8,044 nt of DNA from an uncultured Oscillospiraceae bacterium. GTDB taxonomy: Bacteria; Bacillota; Clostridia; Oscillospirales; Oscillospiraceae. The stretch covers positions 1-8,044 of the forward strand of contig CAKUJL010000059.1 of assembly GCA_934661715.1 (NCBI GenBank). Reading direction: 5' to 3'. The position numbers were made by a program, and so were the translations under genes. Positions 1 through 5,321 of this stretch are shown here, in pieces. The stretch's first letter is position 1; each line of letters starts with the position of its first letter. The notes under the pieces were generated by a model that worked only from the letters and a program-made list of their open reading frames with translations, was not told the origin of the DNA and searched no databases.

Positions 1-2248
1 AGTAGGTGATCTTCGGGACGCGGATGGGGTTGCCGTTGTCGTCCTTCATGACGTTGCCGTTGTCGTCGGTCTGGTACTCCTCGGTCATCATTTCGGTGAG
101 CTTGGCGTCAAACGCGGCCTGATTGACAGGGAACGACCAGATCTGATAACTGGACTGATATTCTTCGTTCAGGAACTGCTTCATGAAGCCCCATGCGGCG
201 GTCTTGTCGGCGCAGGTAGAGGAAATGGCGATGGAGCCATTGATCTGGAACGAGTGGTTCGACGTGCCGGTCTCGGACGGATAGCCGACAAACTTGACCT
301 TGCCGTTGTAGCCGGTCAGCTGGTAGAGGATGTCCTCGAGACTCGAGACATAGAAGCTGGACAGGAGCTGCTTGCCGGAATTCATGCGGTTCTGGTCGGA
401 GTCCATCTGCTCGTCGTCCGCGTTCTCCCAGTTATATTCCGCCGGGAAGGAGTTGGCAAACTCGAGAAGCGCCTTGAACTCGTCGGAGTCAAAGTGCGCC
501 GCACCGTTTTCCCAGTCGACGAAGGCGTCGATGTTGCGGGAGATGCAGGACGAGAGAATGTCGGACTTCGTGCGGTAGACCTCGAAGACGGTCGCGCCGT
601 CCTGGAGCTTCGTCATCGCGTCCTTGACCGCCGCAAGGTTCCACGTGTCGTATTCGCCCACGACCTTGTCGAGCGCGATGGCCGTGTCGATGGCGAAGGT
701 CTGCGGCAGCTGATAGAGCTTGCCGTCCGCGCTTTCAAGCGCCTTGAGAAGGGGCTGGACAAAGCTGTCGCGGCTCATCTCAGGATCGGCGTCCATCAGC
801 TCGTAGAGATCGGTCAGGAAGCCCTTGGCCGCGTACTGCTCGATGGGCATATTGTAGGTGTCGATGTCGATCATATCCGGGAGCTTGCCGGAGAGCATTT
901 CGGTGTTGAGCTTCTGGATGCCCGCGGTGTAATCGTCGTCGGTGTTGTACTCGGAGTAGTCGCGCACAACGATGCGGTGGGTGTTGCTCGAGCGGTTGAA
1001 TTTCACGATCGCGTCGCGCATGTTCCAGTCCAGATACATGCACGCGAAGGTCAGAACGGTCTTGTTGACGACGCTTGCCGCGTCCACACGCGTCAGGACG
1101 ATCAGCTGCATGTTCTGCTTCTGGGTCTGCTCGTCGTAGCTCTGCTCAAAGGCCGCGACACGGCCGTCTGGCAGGACGGAGAAGCCGTTGAGGTTGTTGG
1201 AGTTGATGTCGCAGTCCATCCAGTCGACGACCTTTTCCTTGGTGTCGGTGTCGAACTTGTAGCCGTAGATGTTGCCGTTATAATCGTAGTAGATATCGTA
1301 CACGTCGTCGCCGGGATAGAAGCTGTACGCGTCGTTCGGCAGGTTCACCTTGTCGCCCTTGAGTGTGCCGTTCGCCATGTCGATCTCCTGGAAGACGCGG
1401 CCGGAGGCGTCAGGGTTGGCGTCGTCGCTGTAGTAGTAGCTCACGCCGACCACGCCCGCTTTGAGCTCGCACAGGTTGCCGCCGGTTTCGGCCAGATCGA
1501 CCACGGCCTTCTTGTTGCCTTCGGCGTCATAGATGAACGCGTGCTGCCAGTCGCTGAGAATGACGTTGCCGCTGTTGTCAACGTAGAAAGAGCCGATGTA
1601 GTTGAGGTCCTCTTCGGACTGCGCGGGGCCGAACTCGATGCGCTTGAGCTCTGCGCCGTCCGCGTCGAGGTGAATGATGCCGGAGGACTGGTCGCCCTGC
1701 TCATAGTAGTTATACATGCTGTCGTCCGGAGCCAGGTCCTCGGGCGGATTGTAGCGGTAGGAATACGTGCTGTAGGTCGCCCAGAGCGTGCCGTCGGACG
1801 CAACCTGCAAATTGTTGATGTCCGAGCTTCCGAGCCAGCCTTCGGGAACGGTCGGCAGCTGAAGGCTCTTGAGCTCCGTGCAGTCGCCGGTGGCGATGTC
1901 CATCTTGAAAAGACCCGAGCGGTAGTTGTCATACTCGACCGTCTCGCCGGTCTCGTCGGTGTACGACTGCTTGCCGTCGATGATCGAGCCGGTGAAATAC
2001 AGGTAATCGCCGGAGAGCGCCGAGGCGTTCACATACTGGATCTCCTCGGGCAGGGGGTAAAACGCGGCCTCATAGGCATATTTGCTGGTGCTGGCCGCCT
2101 TCTCATCATTCGTTTCGGTTTTTGTTCCAGTGGTCTGGCCGGGATTTGCGGGGTCGGTCGTGCCCTGTTCTTTTTTGCTGCATCCGGCGAACACGCCCAG
2201 CAGCATCACAATCGCAAGCAGCGCCGCGATCACACGATACTTTTTCAT
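1..2248 (-). CDS. Extracellular solute-binding lipoprotein with N-terminal propeller-like region (3' end cut by window edge)
   Basis: Seen: the minus-strand frame is open for 749 codons from ATG at 2248 to the window edge with no stop, so the C-terminus is missing. AAGGAG (2254-2259) sits 5 bases before the ATG. Residues 1-23 form a lipoprotein signal (MKKYR, hydrophobic stretch, lipobox VFAGC), so Cys23 should be lipidated. A Thr/Asn-rich linker follows to about 55. Residues about 60-385 are acidic and Tyr/Gly-rich, with recurring turns SDGTLWA (151-157), NSGNVILSD (225-233), NGNIYGY (324-330) and PDGRVAAFE (360-368), as in beta-propeller blades. From about 395 (NKTVLTF) the sequence looks like a family 1 substrate-binding protein: DAIVKFN, LNTEMLSGKLPDMI, YAAKGFLTDLYELMD, AAWGFMKQFLNEEYQ. 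Known: such proteins capture sugars or other solutes for an ABC importer at the outer face of the membrane. Inferred: regulation by the two-component system encoded just upstream. The substrate cannot be told, and no transporter membrane subunit is in the window. Confidence 0.88.
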   Translation of the reverse strand, partial: MKKYRVIAALLAIVMLLGVFAGCSKKEQGTTDPANPGQTTGTKTETNDEKAASTSKYAYEAAFYPLPEEIQYVNASALSGDYLYFTGSIIDGKQSYTDETGETVEYDNYRSGLFKMDIATGDCTELKSLQLPTVPEGWLGSSDINNLQVASDGTLWATYSTYSYRYNPPEDLAPDDSMYNYYEQGDQSSGIIHLDADGAELKRIEFGPAQSEEDLNYIGSFYVDNSGNVILSDWQHAFIYDAEGNKKAVVDLAETGGNLCELKAGVVGVSYYYSDDANPDASGRVFQEIDMANGTLKGDKVNLPNDAYSFYPGDDVYDIYYDYNGNIYGYKFDTDTKEKVVDWMDCDINSNNLNGFSVLPDGRVAAFEQSYDEQTQKQNMQLIVLTRVDAASVVNKTVLTFACMYLDWNMRDAIVKFNRSSNTHRIVVRDYSEYNTDDDYTAGIQKLNTEMLSGKLPDMIDIDTYNMPIEQYAAKGFLTDLYELMDADPEMSRDSFVQPLLKALESADGKLYQLPQTFAIDTAIALDKVVGEYDTWNLAAVKDAMTKLQDGATVFEVYRTKSDILSSCISRNIDAFVDWENGAAHFDSDEFKALLEFANSFPAEYNWENADDEQMDSDQNRMNSGKQLLSSFYVSSLEDILYQLTGYNGKVKFVGYPSETGTSNHSFQINGSIAISSTCADKTAAWGFMKQFLNEEYQSSYQIWSFPVNQAAFDAKLTEMMTEEYQTDDNGNVMKDDNGNPIRVPKITY
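29..67. repeat. 15-base direct repeat, 24-base period, inside the lipoprotein gene
   Basis: GTTGCCGTTGTCGTC occurs at 29-43 and again at 53-67. On the coding strand each copy encodes Asp-Asp-Asn-Gly-Asn, so the protein carries two DDNGN units 8 residues apart near residues 728-740. It looks like a small tandem duplication in a surface loop of the solute-binding domain; clostridial binding proteins often have acidic Asn/Gly loops here. The Asp/Asn pattern could bind calcium, but nothing proves it. Confidence 0.7.
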
Positions 2249-2267
2249 AGTAACTCCTTTCCGTCGC

Positions 2268-2281
2268 GGAGCACACGCTCC
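2268..2281 (-). other. Small hairpin in the leader of the lipoprotein gene
   Basis: GGAGC (2268-2272) and GCTCC (2277-2281) form a perfect 5-base-pair stem with a 4-base loop, in the untranslated leader 8 bases upstream of the AAGGAG ribosome binding site. There is no U-tract, so it is not a terminator. It may stabilise the mRNA or be accidental. Confidence 0.35.
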
Positions 2282-2313
2282 ACATGTTGTGTATGGATTT
2301 TCAGTTCAGCCCT

Positions 2314-2342
2314 ATCCTAGCAGGTTTTCGGCGAAGTTGAAA
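2314..2342 (-). promoter_or_regulatory. Candidate promoter of the lipoprotein gene
   Basis: On the minus strand, TTTCAA (2342-2337) is followed after 17 bases by TAGGAT (2319-2314), about 65 bases before the ATG. Both boxes are weak (3 of 6 and 4 of 6 matches to the sigma-A consensus), as expected for an activator-dependent promoter. The tandem TCTTAA site lies 16 bases upstream of the -35. The kinase could instead be co-transcribed with the lipoprotein, because no convincing terminator separates them: only a 4-base-pair GCCC/GGGC stem at 2344-2354. Confidence 0.35.
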
Positions 2343-2358
2343 GCCCTGCGGGCGATTT

Positions 2359-2375
2359 TTAAGAAAAATTTAAGA
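2359..2375 (-). promoter_or_regulatory. Putative OmpR-type response-regulator box upstream of the lipoprotein gene
   Basis: The minus strand reads TCTTAA twice, at 2375-2370 and 2364-2359, a direct repeat with an 11-base period. The upstream copy contains the TAA stop codon of the histidine kinase gene. It shares the 11-mer TTCTTAAAAAT (2365-2355) with the site in front of the response-regulator gene (4489-4479). Known: OmpR/PhoB-family dimers bind direct repeats spaced about one helical turn. Inferred: this is a target of the adjacent regulator that activates the lipoprotein gene. Confidence 0.5.
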
Positions 2376-3722
2376 GGTTTGTTCTGCCTCGTCCGGCAAA
2401 TTCTGCGCCGGGAGGGTGAGCGTAACAGTGAAGGTGTCCTCCGTCTGCGCTTTTGTGAAGGTTCCGCCCATCTGGCGCATGATCTTTTCGCAGATGCGAA
2501 GGCCGATGCGGTTGCTTTCGACCTGTCCGGGGTTTTTCTGGATATGGTTGCGGGCGCTGATAATGAGCTCGCCGTTTTCCTGTGCCGCGAGGACCGCGAC
2601 GGGCTTCGCGGGGTCTGCGTATTTGCAGATGTTGTCGGCGAGGTTATCGAGAACACGCTTAAAGTACGTCGCGTCGACCGAAATGCGGCACGAGACCGGC
2701 TGCACCGTGCGCTGCACCGAAAAGCCCTTCTGCTCCAGCATCACGAGCCCCTCGCCCACCATCTGGTCCAGAAGCGCCGCGGCGTCAAATTCCTCGAGCT
2801 TGAGCGGAAGCTCCTGCGCACCGAAGACGAGCGAATACCGGAACAGCTCATCGGTGAGCTTCTTGAGCTGCACCGCCCGGCTGTAGGCCGCCTGAATGTA
2901 GCCGCTTCGCTCCTCTTCCGTGCGGTACTGCCCGCTCTGGGCAAGATCCAGGTAGCCCATCAGCGCGGTGAGGGGATTTCGGATATCGTGGCTCATGGCG
3001 GATATGAGCTCCTGATTCTGCTTTAGCGCCTGCTGCTGGTCGGCGGTCTTTTTGAGGATCGATCTTCGCATCGACTCGACGCTTCTCGTGAGCCTCGCCA
3101 GCTCGTCGTCTCCCGTGGCCACGAGCTGCAATTGAAGGTTCCCGTCTCCAATTTGCCGCACCTCTTCGGAAATTTCCACGATCGCGCGTGTGATGCGCCG
3201 GTTATAGATCAGCATGAAGATCGCGAACACCACGCACCCCATCGCGACCGCGCCGAGCTGCACGGCGTCATAGAGCCGCGACTCGGAAAAATCGTACACG
3301 ACCGCCTGAAACACACCGTCTCGCAGATAGACCGGATACGTCATCACGTCGTACAGATCGTCGAGGCTCTGCATGTTTTCGTTCGTGCCGTCGTCGATGC
3401 CCCACCAGCCGGCTTCCAGGGCCAGGCGGCGGTCCTTATACAATAAAATGTACGTGTCGTCCTGCGAAATGGCCCAGCGGGAAATATACTCGGTGTCGCG
3501 CGAGGAGAGGTCAAACTCCCGTGCATAGGTCTGAAACGACGAGACCGTGGCCAAATTTCGCTCGTTCTGCGCCTTTTCGCTCATGTAGACCTTCTCGATG
3601 ATCGTTTCTCCCACGGCGTTTACGAGAAGATACGTGCCGATGGCAGCCAGCAGCGCCGCGAACATGGTCGCCAGGAGCTTGCGGTGCAGCGTCCGCAGCC
3701 GCGGCTTTTTGTCCCTAGTCAA
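2370..3722 (-). CDS. Membrane sensor histidine kinase (HAMP, HisKA, degenerate HATPase)
   Basis: Partner kinase of the overlapping response regulator; 450 residues with a TTG start. Seen: first membrane segment about residues 16-38, an extracytoplasmic sensor region about 40-150, second membrane segment about 152-174 and a HAMP linker to about 225. Next come the H-box SAMSHDIRNPLTALMGYLDL (241-260) with phospho-acceptor His245 and the N-box LDNLADN (358-364) with Asn360 and Asn364. The usual DxGxG (G1) motif is absent: that stretch reads ISARNHIQKNPGQVE. The G2 region is reduced to NRIGLRI (404-410), followed by CEKIMRQMGG. The start was chosen because the frame opens at this TTG with a good ribosome binding site, and the first in-frame Met (residue 19) would cut into the first membrane segment. 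It overlaps the regulator gene by 8 bases, so translation is probably coupled. The signal is unknown; the neighbouring lipoprotein could take part in sensing. Confidence 0.93.
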   Translation of the reverse strand: MTRDKKPRLRTLHRKLLATMFAALLAAIGTYLLVNAVGETIIEKVYMSEKAQNERNLATVSSFQTYAREFDLSSRDTEYISRWAISQDDTYILLYKDRRLALEAGWWGIDDGTNENMQSLDDLYDVMTYPVYLRDGVFQAVVYDFSESRLYDAVQLGAVAMGCVVFAIFMLIYNRRITRAIVEISEEVRQIGDGNLQLQLVATGDDELARLTRSVESMRRSILKKTADQQQALKQNQELISAMSHDIRNPLTALMGYLDLAQSGQYRTEEERSGYIQAAYSRAVQLKKLTDELFRYSLVFGAQELPLKLEEFDAAALLDQMVGEGLVMLEQKGFSVQRTVQPVSCRISVDATYFKRVLDNLADNICKYADPAKPVAVLAAQENGELIISARNHIQKNPGQVESNRIGLRICEKIMRQMGGTFTKAQTEDTFTVTLTLPAQNLPDEAEQTS

Positions 3723-4407
3723 TCTGGTACCCCTTTCCCCAGACGGTCCGGATGAGGCGGGGATTGGCCGGGTCGTCTTCGAGCTTTTTGCGCAGGTTCA
3801 CGATATGTACCATGACGGTGTTGTTGGACGTCGGCATATATTTTTCGTGCCACACGCCTTCATAGATCTGCGCGACGGACACGACGCTTCCCTTGTGGTC
3901 GGCCAGAAACTGCAAAATGGAAAACTCCGTTTCCGTCAGCTCCAGCGCTTCGCCGCCGCGCAAAATGCGCCGGTTCTCCTCGTCGAGCACCACGTCGCTC
4001 TTGAGCTGGCGGCCGGTGACCTTGCCCTTGTAGACGCGGTAGCGCCTTAAAAGCGAGTCGACCTTCATCAGAAGTTCCCCGTGCGAGAAGGGTTTGGCGA
4101 GGTAATCGTCTCCGCCCGACTGGTAGGCTTCGAGCTTATCCTGCTCCTGCGTCCGCGCAGTCAGAAACAGGATCGGCGCACTCGAGGCCTTCCGGATCTC
4201 CCGGCTGGCGTCCAGCCCCGAAAGCTCGGGCATCATGATATCGAGAATGATCAGATCGAGATCCGGGCTCTGGCGGACAGCCTCCACCGCAAGCCGCCCG
4301 TTCGGCGCTTCCAGAACGGCATAGCCCCGGCTCTCCAATAAAATGCGAATGATGCGGCGGATGTCCGGCTCATCGTCCACCACAAGAATACGAATCGCTT
4401 CTTCCAT
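3715..4407 (-). CDS. OmpR-family response regulator
   Basis: DNA-binding response regulator of the two-component system; 230 residues. Seen: an N-terminal receiver domain (5-120) with acidic pocket Asp11/Asp12, phospho-acceptor Asp56 in LIILDIMMP, switch Thr83 in FLTART and Lys105 in YLAKPF. A winged-helix DNA-binding domain (about 135-230) shows LTETEFSILQFLADHKGSVVS, then the recognition-helix region TSNNTVMVHIVNLRKKLE and the C-terminal wing TVWGKGYQID. The ATG at 4407 is chosen over the in-frame ATG at 4440: GGAGG (4415-4419) lies 7 bases before it and it gives the usual MEEAIRILVVDDE start. The upstream ATG overlaps the likely -10 region and would add MKYTHATGGFS. It is first in the unit with the kinase and divergent from the pseudouridine synthase. 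A tandem TCTTAA element upstream suggests autoregulation. It resembles clostridial regulators annotated VncR- or WalR-like, but I cannot assign a named regulon. Confidence 0.95.
   Translation of the reverse strand: MEEAIRILVVDDEPDIRRIIRILLESRGYAVLEAPNGRLAVEAVRQSPDLDLIILDIMMPELSGLDASREIRKASSAPILFLTARTQEQDKLEAYQSGGDDYLAKPFSHGELLMKVDSLLRRYRVYKGKVTGRQLKSDVVLDEENRRILRGGEALELTETEFSILQFLADHKGSVVSVAQIYEGVWHEKYMPTSNNTVMVHIVNLRKKLEDDPANPRLIRTVWGKGYQID
3731..3740 (-). promoter_or_regulatory. Ribosome binding site for the TTG start of the histidine kinase
   Basis: The minus strand reads GGGGAAAGGG in 3740-3731, inside the last codons of the response-regulator gene. The purine run AAAGGGG ends 7 bases before TTG at 3722-3720. 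This supports the unusual start codon and suggests translational coupling with the regulator. Confidence 0.55.
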
Positions 4408-4438
4408 AGAAAAACCTCCGGTTGCATGGGTGTACTTC

Positions 4439-4471
4439 ATTGTATCATACTCGGATGCGTTTTTTGCAGAA
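4439..4471 (-). promoter_or_regulatory. Probable promoter of the two-component operon
   Basis: The minus strand carries the overlapping -10 candidates TATGAT (4449-4444) and TACAAT (4444-4439). There is no good -35; for TATGAT the nearest placement at 16 bases is TTCTGC (4471-4466). A good -10, a poor -35 and a tandem activator-type repeat directly upstream fit a promoter that depends on an OmpR-family activator, probably its own product. Confidence 0.55.
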
Positions 4472-4472
4472 C

Positions 4473-4489
4473 TTAAGAATTTTTAAGAA
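4473..4489 (-). promoter_or_regulatory. Putative OmpR-type response-regulator box (autoregulation site)
   Basis: The minus strand reads TTCTTAAAAATTCTTAA, two perfect TTCTTAA heptamers with a 10-base period. It lies just upstream of the -35 position of the regulator promoter. Its geometry matches OmpR/PhoB-type boxes, and the repeat recurs upstream of the lipoprotein gene at 2359-2375. Binding is inferred, not shown. The element also lies 12 bases upstream of the divergent pseudouridine synthase promoter and could affect it. Confidence 0.55.
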
Positions 4490-4501
4490 GAAAAAGCACG
4501 G

Positions 4502-4529
4502 TTGTTTTCCGCGAAAGTTCTGGTATAAT
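4502..4529 (+). promoter_or_regulatory. Promoter of the pseudouridine synthase gene
   Basis: A perfect TATAAT (4524-4529) is preceded by TGG, giving an extended -10 (TGnTATAAT). TTGTTT at 4502-4507 is a weak -35 with a 16-base spacer. The ATG follows about 33 bases downstream, with AGGAGG (4549-4554) 7 bases before it. Confidence 0.75.
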
Positions 4530-4561
4530 GAAAATGATATCTCCCTTCAGGAGGAAGCCGC

Positions 4562-5230
4562 ATGGACATTTTGTATGACGACAACCGGATTCTGATCTGC
4601 GTCAAGCCCGCGGGCGTCATTTCCGCCGGAGACGAGGAAGGCACGATGATCGACCTTCTGCGAAAAGAGCTCGGAAGCGAGACGGCGTGTGTGCGCTCGG
4701 TGCACCGGCTCGACGCGGCCGTCTCGGGGCTCATGGTCTTCGCCCGGTCGCAGACGGCGGCGTCCATTTTGTCGGAGGAGATCCGCGAAAAGCAGTTTGA
4801 AAAGGAATACCTCGCCGTCGTGCACGGAAGGTTTGAAGCGCCGGAAGGTCAGATGGAGGATCTTCTCTGGTATAACCGCTCGCTTCGCAGGTCCCGCGTC
4901 ATGGAAGGCCCCGGCAAGGACGTCAAAAAAGCGCTTTTGTCCTACGAGGTGCTGGGCTTTTCGGAAGCGGAAAACGCCTCGCTCGTCAGAATAAAGCTCC
5001 ACACCGGAAGAACGCACCAGATCCGCGTCCAGTTTTCCTCCCGCGGCCACGCGCTGTTCGGCGACCGGAAATACGGCGCGGGAGAAGAAGACGGCTGCGG
5101 CATCGCGCTGTGGTCGTGGCGGCTGTCATTCCTGCACCCGCAGAGCATGGAGCCCGTCTGCTTCCGCAAAAGCCCGCCCGCCGTTTTCCCGTGGAACCTG
5201 TTTTCGCTTTCAGAACAGGCCACGCGGTGA
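4562..5230 (+). CDS. RluA-family RNA pseudouridine synthase (short, no S4 domain)
   Basis: Converts uridine to pseudouridine in rRNA or tRNA in the cytoplasm; the target base cannot be told from sequence. 222 residues, with a clear start (AGGAGG 7 bases upstream). Seen: the opening LYDDNRILICVKPAGV is typical of the family. Motif II is HRLDAAVSGLMVFAR (48-62), with catalytic Asp51. EKEYLAVVHGR (80-90) follows, then motif III LHTGRTHQIRVQF (146-158) and ALFGDRKYG (164-172). No N-terminal S4 RNA-binding domain is present, so it resembles RluA and TruC-type members rather than RluC/RluD. Oddity: the residue after the catalytic Asp is Ala, where most family members have Arg (HRLDR). Its own promoter and orientation suggest a single-gene unit. 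A gap of 91 bases separates it from the exporter gene, and I see no strong terminator there. Confidence 0.93.
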   Translation: MDILYDDNRILICVKPAGVISAGDEEGTMIDLLRKELGSETACVRSVHRLDAAVSGLMVFARSQTAASILSEEIREKQFEKEYLAVVHGRFEAPEGQMEDLLWYNRSLRRSRVMEGPGKDVKKALLSYEVLGFSEAENASLVRIKLHTGRTHQIRVQFSSRGHALFGDRKYGAGEEDGCGIALWSWRLSFLHPQSMEPVCFRKSPPAVFPWNLFSLSEQATR

Positions 5231-5240
5231 AAAATTCCGC

Positions 5241-5269
5241 TTGCTTTTTTGCCTCGTTCGCGCTATTTT
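5241..5269 (+). promoter_or_regulatory. Candidate promoter of the MATE-kinase unit
   Basis: TTGCTT (5241-5246), a 17-base spacer and TATTTT (5264-5269) form a plausible sigma-A promoter about 50 bases before the MATE start codon, just after the pseudouridine synthase gene ends at 5230. Read-through from the upstream gene is also possible. Confidence 0.45.
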
Positions 5270-5293
5270 ATCACCTGCGCACTTTTTCGCGTC

Positions 5294-5308
5294 TATTATT
5301 AAATAATA
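5294..5308. promoter_or_regulatory. Perfect inverted repeat next to the MATE ribosome binding site
   Basis: TATTATT (5294-5300), one central A, and AATAATA (5302-5308) form a perfect palindrome. It lies downstream of the candidate promoter and overlaps the first base of AAGGAG (5308-5313). The position suits a repressor operator or a weak RNA hairpin over the ribosome binding site. An AT-only palindrome can also arise by chance in an AT-rich gap. Confidence 0.4.
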
Positions 5309-5321
5309 AGGAGAAGAATGT

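Noticed and set aside
254..2320. 688-codon open frame on the plus strand
   Set aside because: It lies exactly antisense to the lipoprotein gene, has low-complexity Val/Arg/Ala/Asp-rich sequence with no recognisable domain, and lacks a convincing ribosome binding site. GC-rich codon use on the minus strand explains the lack of stops.
2344..2354. GCCC-TGC-GGGC stem followed by T-rich sequence, possible terminator after the kinase gene
   Set aside because: A 4-base-pair stem is too short. On the minus strand, the relevant one, only three T follow; the longer T-run is on the plus strand, where no gene ends.
4408..4440. Upstream ATG for the response regulator (11 extra residues)
   Set aside because: The ATG overlaps the candidate -10 region and has no ribosome binding site. 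The ATG at 4407 has GGAGG at the right distance and gives the usual N-terminus.
4408..4561. Small RNA or riboswitch in the divergent intergenic region
   Set aside because: The region is accounted for by two promoters, the tandem TTCTTAA site and two ribosome binding sites. I found no extended stem or known riboswitch core.
5231..5321. Rho-independent terminator after the pseudouridine synthase gene
   Set aside because: There are T-runs but no GC-rich stem before them. The only perfect inverted repeat here is the AT-only one at 5294-5308, too weak to terminate.
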